From assembly GCA_019634415.1 (NCBI GenBank), contig JAHQVJ010000116.1, positions 1 through 64,000 on the forward strand: a stretch of DNA of 64,000 nucleotides, read 5' to 3'. Positions 43,405 to 51,728 of this stretch are shown one piece after another (within the stretch, counting starts at the first letter, position 1; each line of letters opens with the position of its first letter). Both the position numbers and the translations under genes were made by a program. A model generated the notes under the pieces. That model did not search any database. It worked only from the letters and a program-made list of their open reading frames with translations, and was not told where the DNA came from. The DNA is from Myxococcales bacterium (GTDB lineage Bacteria; Myxococcota_A; UBA796; GCA-2862545).

Positions 43405-45495
43405 TTATCCCCCGCTGCGATCGCCGACCTGCTTGGCCAGGGACACCTGCAGCAGGCGACCGAGGCTCTGAGTCACCAGCATCTCGGCCTGCCACACCCG
43501 GCCCTTTGCATCCAGGTGCAGACGCCGTCCCTCGTCGTCCTCTGCCAGGGGCACCAGGCCATCGGCCACGGCACTGGGATCGAGGGGCAGCAGTCGGTAG
43601 TCCCGTCCGTCGACGGACAGCATGGGCCCCGCGTCCACCAGCTGTCCGTCGTGCACCGACCACAGGCTGCGGATCTCGGGCACCAGTCGCTCACCCAGGT
43701 TCTGCTCCAGCTGATCCAGCCGCTCGGTGGCGACGCCCGGCGGCATGGTGTTGCCGGGCCCCTCCGCCAGGCGCAACAGGATCGAGAACGCCCGCTGGAC
43801 GCGCTCCACCTCTTCCTCGTCGTCGCCTCGGGGCGTGGGGAGGATGCCCGCCCACACCCGGCTGCCCACGGGCCCCTGGCACCGATCCAGCCGCTGCAGA
43901 CGCGCCACGGTGGCCAGCTTCTCGCCGACCTTGCCCACCGACAGCTCGGCGACCTCGTCGAGCCAGCCGGGGCGCGGCACCAGCGGCGACAGCCGCGCTC
44001 CCGAGGCCAGCGCCTCCAGCTCGTCCTGGGCCTCCTGCGACACCGCCGTCACCACCCGCACCAGATCGCCCGTGCGCGCTCCCAGCGAGCCCGCCACGTG
44101 CAGCGGCAGGCGCACCAGTGGTCCGTCCACCAGCTCCGGGTGCACGCAGTCCACGCCATCGGGCATGCGCACGAGCAGCACCGCCTCGGGCGACTCCGCC
44201 GACATCAGCACCGAGCTGAACGGTCGCGGCAGCCCCACCGTGCGACGACCCGGCTCGATCAGCGCCACGGCATGACCGCCCCAGTCGACCATCACGCCGT
44301 CGAGCTGGAGCGTGCCCTGGATGTCCTGAGCCACGGACCAGCCCCAGGCACCGACGTGGCTCGGCCCCACGGTGAGGTAGCCGTCCAGCGCCTCCTGCAC
44401 GCGCCGACGCATCTCCACCTCGAGCTGCGGGTGCAGATCGGGCAGCTTCGCCCGGTTGCGCACCTCGGCCACCAGCCGGTGCAGCGTGCCGTCGAGGCCG
44501 TGCGGCACCCGCTGCCCCTCCTGTCGCACCGACCGACGGAAGGCGCCGGGCACCACCGGGGCCTCGGCCCACAGGAAGTCCTTGGCCCGCAGTGGCTGGC
44601 CCCCGAGGGTGCGAGGGCGCGGCACCGCCGCATCGAGGGCTGCGTTGAGCTCGTCCTCGATGGCGCCCGCTCCGTCCTCGGTCACGCGCGCATCCACGGC
44701 CTCGGGCTCCTCGCCGAGCAGCTCCGCCACCCAGGAAAGCAGGTGGGCCGGCAGCATCCGCCACGGCAGAGGGACGTGAGCGTAGCGAAGCACCGTGCGG
44801 TCGCCCACGAGCTCGGGATCCTGCATGCCGCCTCGAGCAGGCACGCCCTGCCGGAAGGCCGCGGCCGTCTGGATGGGTCCGGCCGACCACAGGTGCGAGG
44901 CCTCTCGACTACGCAGCCCCAGCCTCACCCCCAGCTCGTCCACCCGTAGCTCGAAGCCCAGCACGAAGGCCATGCTGGCCAGCCCCTCGCGGACGGGACC
45001 GTGGCCGAGGCCGAAGCTCGTCTCCAGCGCGCGCCAGGGAGGTCCGGGGCGCTTGCCCTCGTCTCGCGAGCTCGTGGCGAGGGTGGCCAGCTCGGCATGG
45101 TCCTGACGCCAGGCCACGTCCTCGAGCATGGCAGCGGCCCCCCGCGACCGGAGCCAGTCCAGCGCCGAGGCGGGAAGCGGCGCACCGCTGACCGGGGTGT
45201 GATGGATGGGATCGTAGCCGCGGCCGTGATCCACCTCGCTCGCGGATCGATGCACGCGCAGCCTCTCGGCGGCCCGCGCTCCCATGGCGAGCATCCAGGG
45301 GCTGGAGTCGCCATCCGCCGCCCAAGCCTCGGATCCGCCGTCGCGCACTTCCACGACCGTTCGTGGTCCGTGGGGAGTCTCCACCACGTCGCCGACCGAC
45401 ACGCCGCCTTCACCAAGGCGATTTGCTGCCTCAATGCCCAAAATCACGCCGTTGGGGGGGACCTTGCCGGCGTGAACAGGCACCTCGAGGACCAT
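43405..45495 (-). CDS. Large cytoplasmic protein of unknown function
   Basis: This 696-residue protein starts at ATG 45495, with GGAGGCTCGG upstream. It has no signal peptide or membrane segment and no motif I recognise. The N-terminal 60 residues include GKVPPNGVILGIEAANRLG and a VGDVVETPHGPRTVVEV strand block. It is rich in Arg, Glu and Leu throughout and has an ALIEPGRRTVGLPRPF segment in the middle. Pro/Leu-rich spacing suggests several small domains. It shares an operon with the M28 lipoprotein (22 bases downstream) and the methyltransferase (55 bases upstream). Confidence 0.6.
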   Translation of the reverse strand: MVLEVPVHAGKVPPNGVILGIEAANRLGEGGVSVGDVVETPHGPRTVVEVRDGGSEAWAADGDSSPWMLAMGARAAERLRVHRSASEVDHGRGYDPIHHTPVSGAPLPASALDWLRSRGAAAMLEDVAWRQDHAELATLATSSRDEGKRPGPPWRALETSFGLGHGPVREGLASMAFVLGFELRVDELGVRLGLRSREASHLWSAGPIQTAAAFRQGVPARGGMQDPELVGDRTVLRYAHVPLPWRMLPAHLLSWVAELLGEEPEAVDARVTEDGAGAIEDELNAALDAAVPRPRTLGGQPLRAKDFLWAEAPVVPGAFRRSVRQEGQRVPHGLDGTLHRLVAEVRNRAKLPDLHPQLEVEMRRRVQEALDGYLTVGPSHVGAWGWSVAQDIQGTLQLDGVMVDWGGHAVALIEPGRRTVGLPRPFSSVLMSAESPEAVLLVRMPDGVDCVHPELVDGPLVRLPLHVAGSLGARTGDLVRVVTAVSQEAQDELEALASGARLSPLVPRPGWLDEVAELSVGKVGEKLATVARLQRLDRCQGPVGSRVWAGILPTPRGDDEEEVERVQRAFSILLRLAEGPGNTMPPGVATERLDQLEQNLGERLVPEIRSLWSVHDGQLVDAGPMLSVDGRDYRLLPLDPSAVADGLVPLAEDDEGRRLHLDAKGRVWQAEMLVTQSLGRLLQVSLAKQVGDRSGG

Positions 45496-45550
45496 CCGAG
45501 CCTCCTCGACCAGAGGTAGCGTAGCCCAAAGCAGCGCCTGCGGGCGGCGA

Positions 45551-46714
45551 TCAACCCAGTGCGAACCCGAGCAACTCTGCAAGCCGTTGGCGGCTGATCC
45601 CGTAGAACCTCGCCAAGTCCCGAGCGCGCTCGGTTGCGTCCGCAGCTGGCTCGCCCTTGTGCTCGGCCGTGATCATCAGGTTCTTGTCGGTGTGCTCGCT
45701 CGAGACGAACTCGAACACCCGGCAGCGGTACCCTGCAGCCTCCAGCAGCGCGGCCCGCAGGGCGTCGGTGGCGATCTCCGCCGAGCGGGTGCGCAGGATG
45801 CCGTGGCTCAGCACCGGCGACAGCACTTCGGGCACCTGGAGCTGCGGGCGCACCTCGCGGTGGCAGCAGGGGGCGGCCACGATCCAGCGGGCGCCCGCCG
45901 CCACGCCCCGGGCCAGCGCGTCGTCGGTGGCGGTGTCGCAGGCGTGCAGCGCGATGATCAGGTCCACACCGCCGTCCAGCGAGACCTCGTCGATGGTGGT
46001 CGCCTCGAAGGACAGGCCGTCGTAGCCGCAATCGGCAGCCACCGCGTTGGCCTTGTCGACGAGGTGCGGGCGAACCTCGACGCCCCGGACCCGCAGCGGC
46101 GCCACTCCACGGTGTGCCAGCAGGTCGTAGGTGGCAAAGGTGAGCGCACCACCGCCGCAGCCCATGTCCAACACCTCCGAGGGCCTCGAGTCCTCTCCAA
46201 GGAAGTGCCCGAGCACCTCCGTGAAGCGAAGGATCTGCTTCCGCTTCCGCTCCTTCCCCCGCTTCGGCTTGCCCCGGCCGTCCAGCACCCCCAGCGCGGT
46301 CATCCAGCGAGGATCCAGGGTTGCTGCCCGTTGCTTGGTGCGGTCGTGGGCCTTGGTCTGCGGAGCCGCGTGCTGAGCCGGCCCGCGCGACAGCTGCCAG
46401 CCCTTCTTGCGGCGCTGCAGCTGCAGCGAGCCCTCCGTGGTGGTCAGGTGGCCCGAGCCGAAGTGCTCTCCCAGCAGGCGCTGCACCTCTTGCACCCCTT
46501 CGTGGTGGGGGTGGTTCCGGGTCAGGTCCCGGGTGTCGTGCCGCCACACCAGCTGCAGGCGCGGGCCCGCCGACAGCTGAACCGGCCGCCCCCGCACGTT
46601 CTTCAGCGTGGCGTCCGGGCCGCACGGGGCGCCCAGCGTCAGCTTCACCAGTCGGTCCGAAGTCAGCGCCTCGTCCAGGGCCGTCACGAAGGTCTGTCGC
46701 GGGTCTGTTGCCAT
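45551..46714 (-). CDS. SAM-dependent methyltransferase (Methyltransf_32 / METTL25-GSTCD-like)
   Basis: This 387-residue protein starts at ATG 46714 (MATDPRQTF). SAM-binding motif I is VLDMGCGGGALTF. The IALHACDTATDDAL motif and the downstream AAPCCHRE (Pro-Cys-Cys-His) are the recognised signature of the METTL25/GSTCD methyltransferase family, whose members modify RNA or proteins. A Lys/Arg-rich block (KPKRGKERKRKQI) precedes motif I. The substrate is not evident. It heads the minus-strand operon that continues with the unknown 696-residue protein. Confidence 0.82.
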   Translation of the reverse strand: MATDPRQTFVTALDEALTSDRLVKLTLGAPCGPDATLKNVRGRPVQLSAGPRLQLVWRHDTRDLTRNHPHHEGVQEVQRLLGEHFGSGHLTTTEGSLQLQRRKKGWQLSRGPAQHAAPQTKAHDRTKQRAATLDPRWMTALGVLDGRGKPKRGKERKRKQILRFTEVLGHFLGEDSRPSEVLDMGCGGGALTFATYDLLAHRGVAPLRVRGVEVRPHLVDKANAVAADCGYDGLSFEATTIDEVSLDGGVDLIIALHACDTATDDALARGVAAGARWIVAAPCCHREVRPQLQVPEVLSPVLSHGILRTRSAEIATDALRAALLEAAGYRCRVFEFVSSEHTDKNLMITAEHKGEPAADATERARDLARFYGISRQRLAELLGFALG

Positions 46715-46770
46715 CCACGGCGCGTAACGGACCCACCGATCGGGCGTCCAGGTGACGTCCAGGAGCACCG

Positions 46771-47739
46771 ATGCAGTACCTCGAGGCCACCCGCGCGCTG
46801 TACGCGGCCGCCGCACAGACCCCCGACGACCAGCTCTGCTGTGTGAGCACCCCACCGTGGCGCATGCCCGATCTCGACATCCCCGACGTCATGCACGAGA
46901 TGAACTACGGCTGCGGCACCACCGTGCATCCCCGCGACGTGCCCACCGATGCTCCCGTCCTCTACATCGGCGTCGGTGGCGGCCTCGAGCTGCTGCAGTT
47001 CGCCTCCCTCGCCCGGCGGCCCACCGGGGTGATCGGCGTCGACAACGTGCCCGAGATGCTCGACGTCTGCCGCCGCAACCTCAACTTGGCCGAGCAGACC
47101 AACCCCTGGCTCACCTCGGACACGGTGGATCTGCGCGAGGGCGACGCGCTGAAGCTCCCCATCGACGACGACGTGGTCGGACTCGTGGCCCAGAACTGCC
47201 TGTTCAACATCTTCCGCGAGGAGGAGCTGGACAGGGCCCTGGCCGAGGCACACCGAGTGCTGCGGCCCGAGGGAGCCCTGTCGCTGTCCGATCCGATCAC
47301 CCCCAGGCCCATTCCCGATCACCTGCGCGACGACGACCGCCTGCGAGCCATGTGCCTGTCGGGCGCGCTGACCCTCGAGGACTACCTCGCACGCATCGTG
47401 GCCGCAGGCTTCGGAACCATCGAGGTGCGAGGCCGCCGTCCCTACCGCCTGCTGGACCAACGGCGCTTCGGCCTGCAAGACCACCTGCTCCTCGAGAGCA
47501 TCGAGGTGGTGGCCTACAAGACGCCCGTCCCGAGCGACGGCCCCTGCATCTTCACCGGCCGCACCGCCATCTGGTTCGGCGAGGCCCACTCCTTCGACGA
47601 CGGCAAGGGCCACGTGCTGCGCCGCGACGTGCCCGTGGGGGTGTGCGACAAGACCGCAGACCAGCTGGCCTGTCTGTCGCTGGCCCAGCTGATGGTGACC
47701 GACAGCACCTGGCACTACGACGGAGGTGGGTGCTGCTGA
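46771..47739 (+). CDS. ArsM-like arsenosugar-pathway methyltransferase
   Basis: This 322-residue protein starts at ATG 46771 (AGGAG 6 bases upstream) and has a SAM motif I (VLYIGVGGGLEL). The conserved features of arsenosugar-biosynthesis arsenite methyltransferases are present: LCCVSTP near the N-terminus (Cys23-Cys24), EMNYGCGTT (43-51), and a C-terminal RRDVPVGVCDKTA followed by a terminal GGGCC (318-322). In characterised ArsM enzymes paired cysteines bind As(III), which is methylated stepwise. No radical-SAM ArsS gene is adjacent, so the pathway step cannot be confirmed. It is divergent from the Methyltransf_32 gene, with 56 bases between starts. Confidence 0.6.
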   Translation: MQYLEATRALYAAAAQTPDDQLCCVSTPPWRMPDLDIPDVMHEMNYGCGTTVHPRDVPTDAPVLYIGVGGGLELLQFASLARRPTGVIGVDNVPEMLDVCRRNLNLAEQTNPWLTSDTVDLREGDALKLPIDDDVVGLVAQNCLFNIFREEELDRALAEAHRVLRPEGALSLSDPITPRPIPDHLRDDDRLRAMCLSGALTLEDYLARIVAAGFGTIEVRGRRPYRLLDQRRFGLQDHLLLESIEVVAYKTPVPSDGPCIFTGRTAIWFGEAHSFDDGKGHVLRRDVPVGVCDKTADQLACLSLAQLMVTDSTWHYDGGGCC

Positions 47740-48327
47740 CTACCGCTGCGCCAGGTGCTCGATGGAGAACAGGTGATCGGTGGCGCCGAGGGGGGCATGG
47801 CAGGCACGGCAGGTGTCGAGGTTCTTGTCGGCCACCGCTCCGTCGGGCGTGAACGCCGCGAACTCCCAGTGCCCGTTGGCCAGCGCCGCGGCGTGCGTTC
47901 CGCTGAACTCCTGCCGCTTCTCCATCACCGCGATGAGCGCGAGCTTGTCGCGCATGCGGCGCCCCAGGGCCGAGGTGACCACCTCTCCGTCCTCGTCGAG
48001 CTTGGCCTTGTAGACCTCGGCCACCAGCACCGATCCGAAGGCCAGCCCACCCTCCTCCGCGGGGCCAGCCAGCGCCGTGTCGTTCGCGAACAGCCGGATG
48101 ATCTGATCGGGGTTCTGCGTGCGATCGAGGCTCAGGTAGTTGTGCAGGCTTAGGTAATCGGCGGGAAAGCGGATGCCCTGTTCGGTGACCGCCACGCTGG
48201 GCGCTGCCACCGCCTCGGCCACCTCGACCGGCGCCGGCTCCACGGATCCGGGCTGTGACGCCCCCTGGTCCGCACACCCAACGGCGAGCCCACCCACGAA
48301 CACCGCCACCAAGCCCTTGGTCGTCAT
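47740..48327 (-). CDS. Cytochrome P460-like c-type haem lipoprotein
   Basis: This 195-residue lipoprotein starts at ATG 48327 (GGGAGACGGG upstream) with leader MTTKGLVAVFVGGLAVGC. A P460-type fold is suggested by LANDTAL-like segments, VYKAKLDEDGEVVTSALG, and the C-terminal HWEFAAFTPDG with NLDTCRACHAPLG, where CRACH is the haem c attachment site. Cytochromes P460 oxidise hydroxylamine in nitrogen metabolism; many relatives are of unknown use. It is divergent from the TetR gene at 48422 and probably its target. Its stop adjoins the ArsM-like stop. Confidence 0.75.
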   Translation of the reverse strand: MTTKGLVAVFVGGLAVGCADQGASQPGSVEPAPVEVAEAVAAPSVAVTEQGIRFPADYLSLHNYLSLDRTQNPDQIIRLFANDTALAGPAEEGGLAFGSVLVAEVYKAKLDEDGEVVTSALGRRMRDKLALIAVMEKRQEFSGTHAAALANGHWEFAAFTPDGAVADKNLDTCRACHAPLGATDHLFSIEHLAQR

Positions 48328-48351
48328 CCCGTCTCCCGATTTATTTTGGAG

Positions 48352-48362
48352 TGAATACTTCA
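48352..48362. promoter_or_regulatory. Inverted repeat in the P460/TetR divergent region, candidate operator
   Basis: TGAATACTTCA (TGAA and TTCA arms around TAC) lies in an AT-rich 94-bp region between the divergent P460 and TetR starts, where the rest of the window is strongly GC-rich. A TetR repressor typically binds such a palindrome between divergent promoters, so this is a candidate operator. The arms are only 4 bases. Confidence 0.35.
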
Positions 48363-48421
48363 TAACAAGGACGAGGCATCTCGGCGCGATGGAGGGTAGA
48401 CATCGTTCATGACGCCTGCTC

Positions 48422-49039
48422 GTGGCTAGACCCCGGTCCGTGTCCTTCGACGACGCCGTCGAGCGCGCGCTGCTGCTGTTCTGGGAGCGCGGCTACGACC
48501 GCACGTCGCTCTCCGATCTGAGCCGCGCCATCGGCGTCGGCCCGTCGAGCATCTACAACACGTTCGGCAGCAAGGAAGAGCTCTTCCGCCAGGCCGTCGC
48601 ACGGTACGTACAGACCCACGCGGCCCCGCCCCTCGGGGTGCTCGACGGGGAGCCGCTCGGTGCCGAGGAGCTCGTGCGTTCCCTGCTCGGAGGCCTGGCT
48701 CGCCTGTACGCGTCGGACGACACGCCCCTCGGATGCGCGATCTTCCAGGGTGCGGGAGGTGCGTCGCACGCTGGGCCCGCCGCTGCCATCACCCGCGAGG
48801 CGAAGGCGAGCGTGATGAAGGCCATCGAGGAGCGGCTGGAGCAGCTCGCCCGTGCAGAAGAGCCCCTGGCGGCGAGCCCGCTGGTGCTCTCCCGGTTCGT
48901 GATGGCCACGCTGGCGGGGATCTCCCAGCTCGCGTGCGACGGCACGCCCGTGGCGGAGCTGCTCGAGGTGGCCGAGCACACGGCCCGCAGCTGCGTTGTG
49001 CGGCCAGGCGGGCCAAGCCAGCGTTCCTCGGTGAGGTAG
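48422..49039 (+). CDS. TetR family transcriptional regulator
   Basis: This 205-residue protein starts at GTG 48422. A classic TetR N-terminal helix-turn-helix is seen: FDDAVERALLLFWERGYDRTSLSDLSRAIGVGPSSIYNTFGSKEELF. The SIYNTFGSKEEL recognition and following helix match TetR regulators of the AcrR-type branch. The C-terminal ligand domain is helical, with LGCAIFQGAGG in the first half. It likely represses itself and the divergent P460 gene; the ligand is unknown. It ends just before an oligopeptide-binding-protein remnant. Confidence 0.92.
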   Translation: MARPRSVSFDDAVERALLLFWERGYDRTSLSDLSRAIGVGPSSIYNTFGSKEELFRQAVARYVQTHAAPPLGVLDGEPLGAEELVRSLLGGLARLYASDDTPLGCAIFQGAGGASHAGPAAAITREAKASVMKAIEERLEQLARAEEPLAASPLVLSRFVMATLAGISQLACDGTPVAELLEVAEHTARSCVVRPGGPSQRSSVR

Positions 49040-49050
49040 GCTGGCCCAGC

Positions 49051-49852
49051 GTGGACAGCGATGCAAACGCGCTGCTGGGTCCAGTACAGCAGACCCTGCT
49101 GGACGCGGTTGTCGCTCAGGCCCTCACCGTCCCCGTGGTGCAGCTGGACGTCGATTGCTCGCTGGTGCTCGCATCGCCGAAGTGGTCGTACGTCGGGCGC
49201 ATGGCCCCCGACGGTCGCCCGGAGATCGTCGACGAGACCCAGGTCCGATGGGGGTTCACCGAGCCGTACGACAAGACCACTCAGCTCGCCCACGCGTCGT
49301 TGGCCCCCGTGCCCCGCCACCGGTTGGAGGAAGTGGAGTGGGCGTCGCGGCGGGGCCATCCGCTGGTGCACCGTCCCCTCAGCTGCGGGCCGTGGCGACT
49401 CGCGAGCTGGGATGTGGGCCAACGGCTCGTGCTGGAGCCGAACCCGGCGTTCACGGGCCCCGCATCGTGGCGACCACGGCTCCGCCGGGTGGAGTCTTCG
49501 GAGGAACCGATTCGAGGCGGCGCTGGCCGGGTGGTCGGCCGCGCTCTTCGTGGATCCCTCGCCGCTGTGGTCGTGCTCCACGTCGTCGTCGCCGCAACCG
49601 TTCAACTTCACCCAGTTCTGCGACCCCGAGGTGGATGCGCTGATCGCACAGGGACTGAGCCTGCCGGATCCGGCTGCGTCGGCTCCGATCTGGCGCGAGG
49701 TGCAGGCCCGCATCCACGAGCAACAACCCTACCTGTTCCTCTACTGGATGGACGAGCTGGTCGGCGTCCACGAGCGGTTCGAGAACGCACGCGTCAATCC
49801 GTTGTCGGCATATGACCGGCTGCACGAGCGGGCTGCACGAGTCGCCGACTGA
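49051..49852 (+). pseudogene. Remnant of a family-5 solute-binding protein (oligopeptide ABC transporter)
   Basis: Two frames together encode SBP_bac_5 sequence. From GTG 49051 the first frame gives TQVRWGFTEPYDKTTQLAHASLAP and CGPWRLASWDVGQRLVLEPNPAFTG, the middle of such proteins. The C-terminal part is in another frame: RFEAALAGWSAALFVDPSPLW, then FNFTQFCDPEVDALIAQGL and PYLFLYWMDE, stopping at 49850-49852. The join is near 49500 (frame change), and most of the expected region between the two parts is missing, as is the N-terminal domain with any signal peptide. No permease genes are nearby. It lies just after the TetR gene and overlaps the S9 gene antisense by 59 bases. Confidence 0.7.
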
Positions 49853-51719
49853 GCGGCGGCTCCAGCGCTGCCTTCAGCCACCGCAGCTCTCGCTCCAGCA
49901 CATCGCGCTGGTGCACGGGATCCGTGGGAGCATGAGCCGCTACCGGGTAGACCACCAGCGACGCCTCGGTGCCCTGGTCACGCAGCGCGTGCAGCAGCTT
50001 GTAGGGCTGTGAGACGGGCACGCGGGGGTCGCCCGTACACGCCAAGATCAGCATGGGGGTGCGCAGCCGGTCCGCATGGGTCGTGACGGTCGCTGCCCGA
50101 TAGCGGTCGGGGTACTCGAAGGGCGAGCCCCCGAGGGCATGCCCGAACCAGGTGTTGAGATCGGAAAGGGTGTAGGCGTCGAACCAGTCCACCAGGGGCG
50201 CTCCCGCGATCGCGGTCACAAAGGACACGTCGTGCGCGGTCAGCCACGCCGCGAGGTAGCCCCCGTAGGACCAGCCGATCACCGCCACTCGCTCGTCGTC
50301 GACCCAACCCTCGGCGCGCAGCGCCTCGAGGCCCGACAGGATGTCGCTCGCCGGCCCCAAAGCCGGATCCCCCAGGATGGCGCTCTGCCAGTCCACGCCA
50401 CGGTGGTTGCTGCCTCGATAGTTCGGCAAGAACACCCGCCACCCCTGGGCCGCCAGCACGTGGCGCCAGCCCACGAACCCCACGGTGGACGCCACCATCG
50501 GCCCTCCGTGGGGCATGACCACCACGGGCGTGGGCCCCTCCACACCCGCAGGAGACACCAACACCCCGTCCACCTCGGAGCCGTCGGTGCACGTCCAGCG
50601 GATGGTGCGCACCTCGGCCACGGGCTGCGCTCCCACCTGCTGGACCATGGCGAGACGCCGTGGCGTGCCCGACACCTCCATCACATAGGGCTCCGCGGGG
50701 GCCGTGGGCGTCACACCAGCGAACGCCAGCCTCCCAGCAGGGCCCACGGCCACATCGGACACCGGCTCCACCTCCCCCAGCTCCAGGGGCTCCGGGTCGC
50801 CACCGAGGGGCAGGCGCCACAGCCCCACCCGCGTGCCGTTCGGTGCTCGCACCAGCAGCGTGTCGTCGTCGAGCCACCACACGCCCGACACGTCTCGATC
50901 CAGCGCACCGGACACACACCGCGGCGGGCCACCCGCTACGTCGACCACCCAGACCTGAGCCGGCCGGAACAGCGGCTCGGGACCGGGGTGTCGCAGCGTC
51001 GCCACACACCGGCCGTCCGGCGAGGGCATCACTCCGCCGAGCGCTCCCTGCAGCCGCACGTCCACCGCGCCGGAGGCCAGGTCCAACACCCCCAGCGACA
51101 CGTCGAAGAGCGCTGCGACGGCGGGATCGGGCTGGGTGAGCACCACCATGCGGTCGCCCACTTCACAGAACGAGCGCACCGCTCCGGGGATCGCGCGATG
51201 CACCGCGAGCGGCCTGACGGCCCAGCGCACATCGACACCCGCTCCCTCGCGCTGGACCCACAGCTGCGACGCCACCGGAGGCGCCGTAGCGAACGCACCG
51301 TGGCGCCCCACCCCGAAGGAGCGCACCGTCGGGCTCGTCGCCTCTTCGCGCCCCACGCAGGCCAGCCGACCATCCGCCAGGCGCTCGAGCTGCTGCACCC
51401 CCACGGGCGCCTCGGTCAGCGGCACGGGCGCCGCCCCTGGCGCGTCCAGCGCGTGCGCTTGAGCACACCCCCGGGAATCCGGTAGCAGCACCATCACGCG
51501 ACCATCCGCCCACCACTGCGACGAGCCCACCCCCGAGGTGGGCGGCAGCCAGCACACTCCCTCCCCCGTCTCCACGTCGATCGCACGCAGCCCGGTCAGG
51601 AAGTGATTGTGCGCCAGATCACGCTGCGTGATCGGCCACAGAACCGCGCGGCCGTCGTGCCGCCAGCTCGGCGTCCCCAGCCGCAGCAGCCCATCCAGGT
51701 CGTCCAGGGTCCAGCCCAT
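49794..51719 (-). CDS. S9 family prolyl oligopeptidase / acylaminoacyl-peptidase (second copy)
   Basis: This 641-residue protein has an N-terminal propeller and a C-terminal alpha/beta-hydrolase domain: PHGGPM (oxyanion), GWSYGGY (nucleophile Ser), TGDPRVP (acid) and AAHAP (His), the catalytic set of S9 peptidases. No signal peptide. The size and layout match the copy at 13378-15273, but the propeller sequence differs. It starts 9 bases after the vWA lipoprotein stop on the same strand, at the end of a minus-strand run of regulatory and surface genes. The stop overlaps the SBP remnant antisense. Confidence 0.9.
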   Translation of the reverse strand: MGWTLDDLDGLLRLGTPSWRHDGRAVLWPITQRDLAHNHFLTGLRAIDVETGEGVCWLPPTSGVGSSQWWADGRVMVLLPDSRGCAQAHALDAPGAAPVPLTEAPVGVQQLERLADGRLACVGREEATSPTVRSFGVGRHGAFATAPPVASQLWVQREGAGVDVRWAVRPLAVHRAIPGAVRSFCEVGDRMVVLTQPDPAVAALFDVSLGVLDLASGAVDVRLQGALGGVMPSPDGRCVATLRHPGPEPLFRPAQVWVVDVAGGPPRCVSGALDRDVSGVWWLDDDTLLVRAPNGTRVGLWRLPLGGDPEPLELGEVEPVSDVAVGPAGRLAFAGVTPTAPAEPYVMEVSGTPRRLAMVQQVGAQPVAEVRTIRWTCTDGSEVDGVLVSPAGVEGPTPVVVMPHGGPMVASTVGFVGWRHVLAAQGWRVFLPNYRGSNHRGVDWQSAILGDPALGPASDILSGLEALRAEGWVDDERVAVIGWSYGGYLAAWLTAHDVSFVTAIAGAPLVDWFDAYTLSDLNTWFGHALGGSPFEYPDRYRAATVTTHADRLRTPMLILACTGDPRVPVSQPYKLLHALRDQGTEASLVVYPVAAHAPTDPVHQRDVLERELRWLKAALEPPLSRRLVQPARAAGHMPTTD

Positions 51720-51728
51720 GCACCCCGC

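Noticed and set aside
41088-44219. A 1043-codon plus-strand frame over the M28 and neighbouring genes
   Set aside because: No motifs; compositional shadow of the minus-strand M28-PDZ-propeller gene.
48340-48368. TTGTTA and AATAAA with 17-base spacing on the minus strand before the P460 gene
   Set aside because: The transcription start would fall at about 48333, leaving only about 6 bases before the ATG and overlapping its SD, so a promoter here is doubtful.
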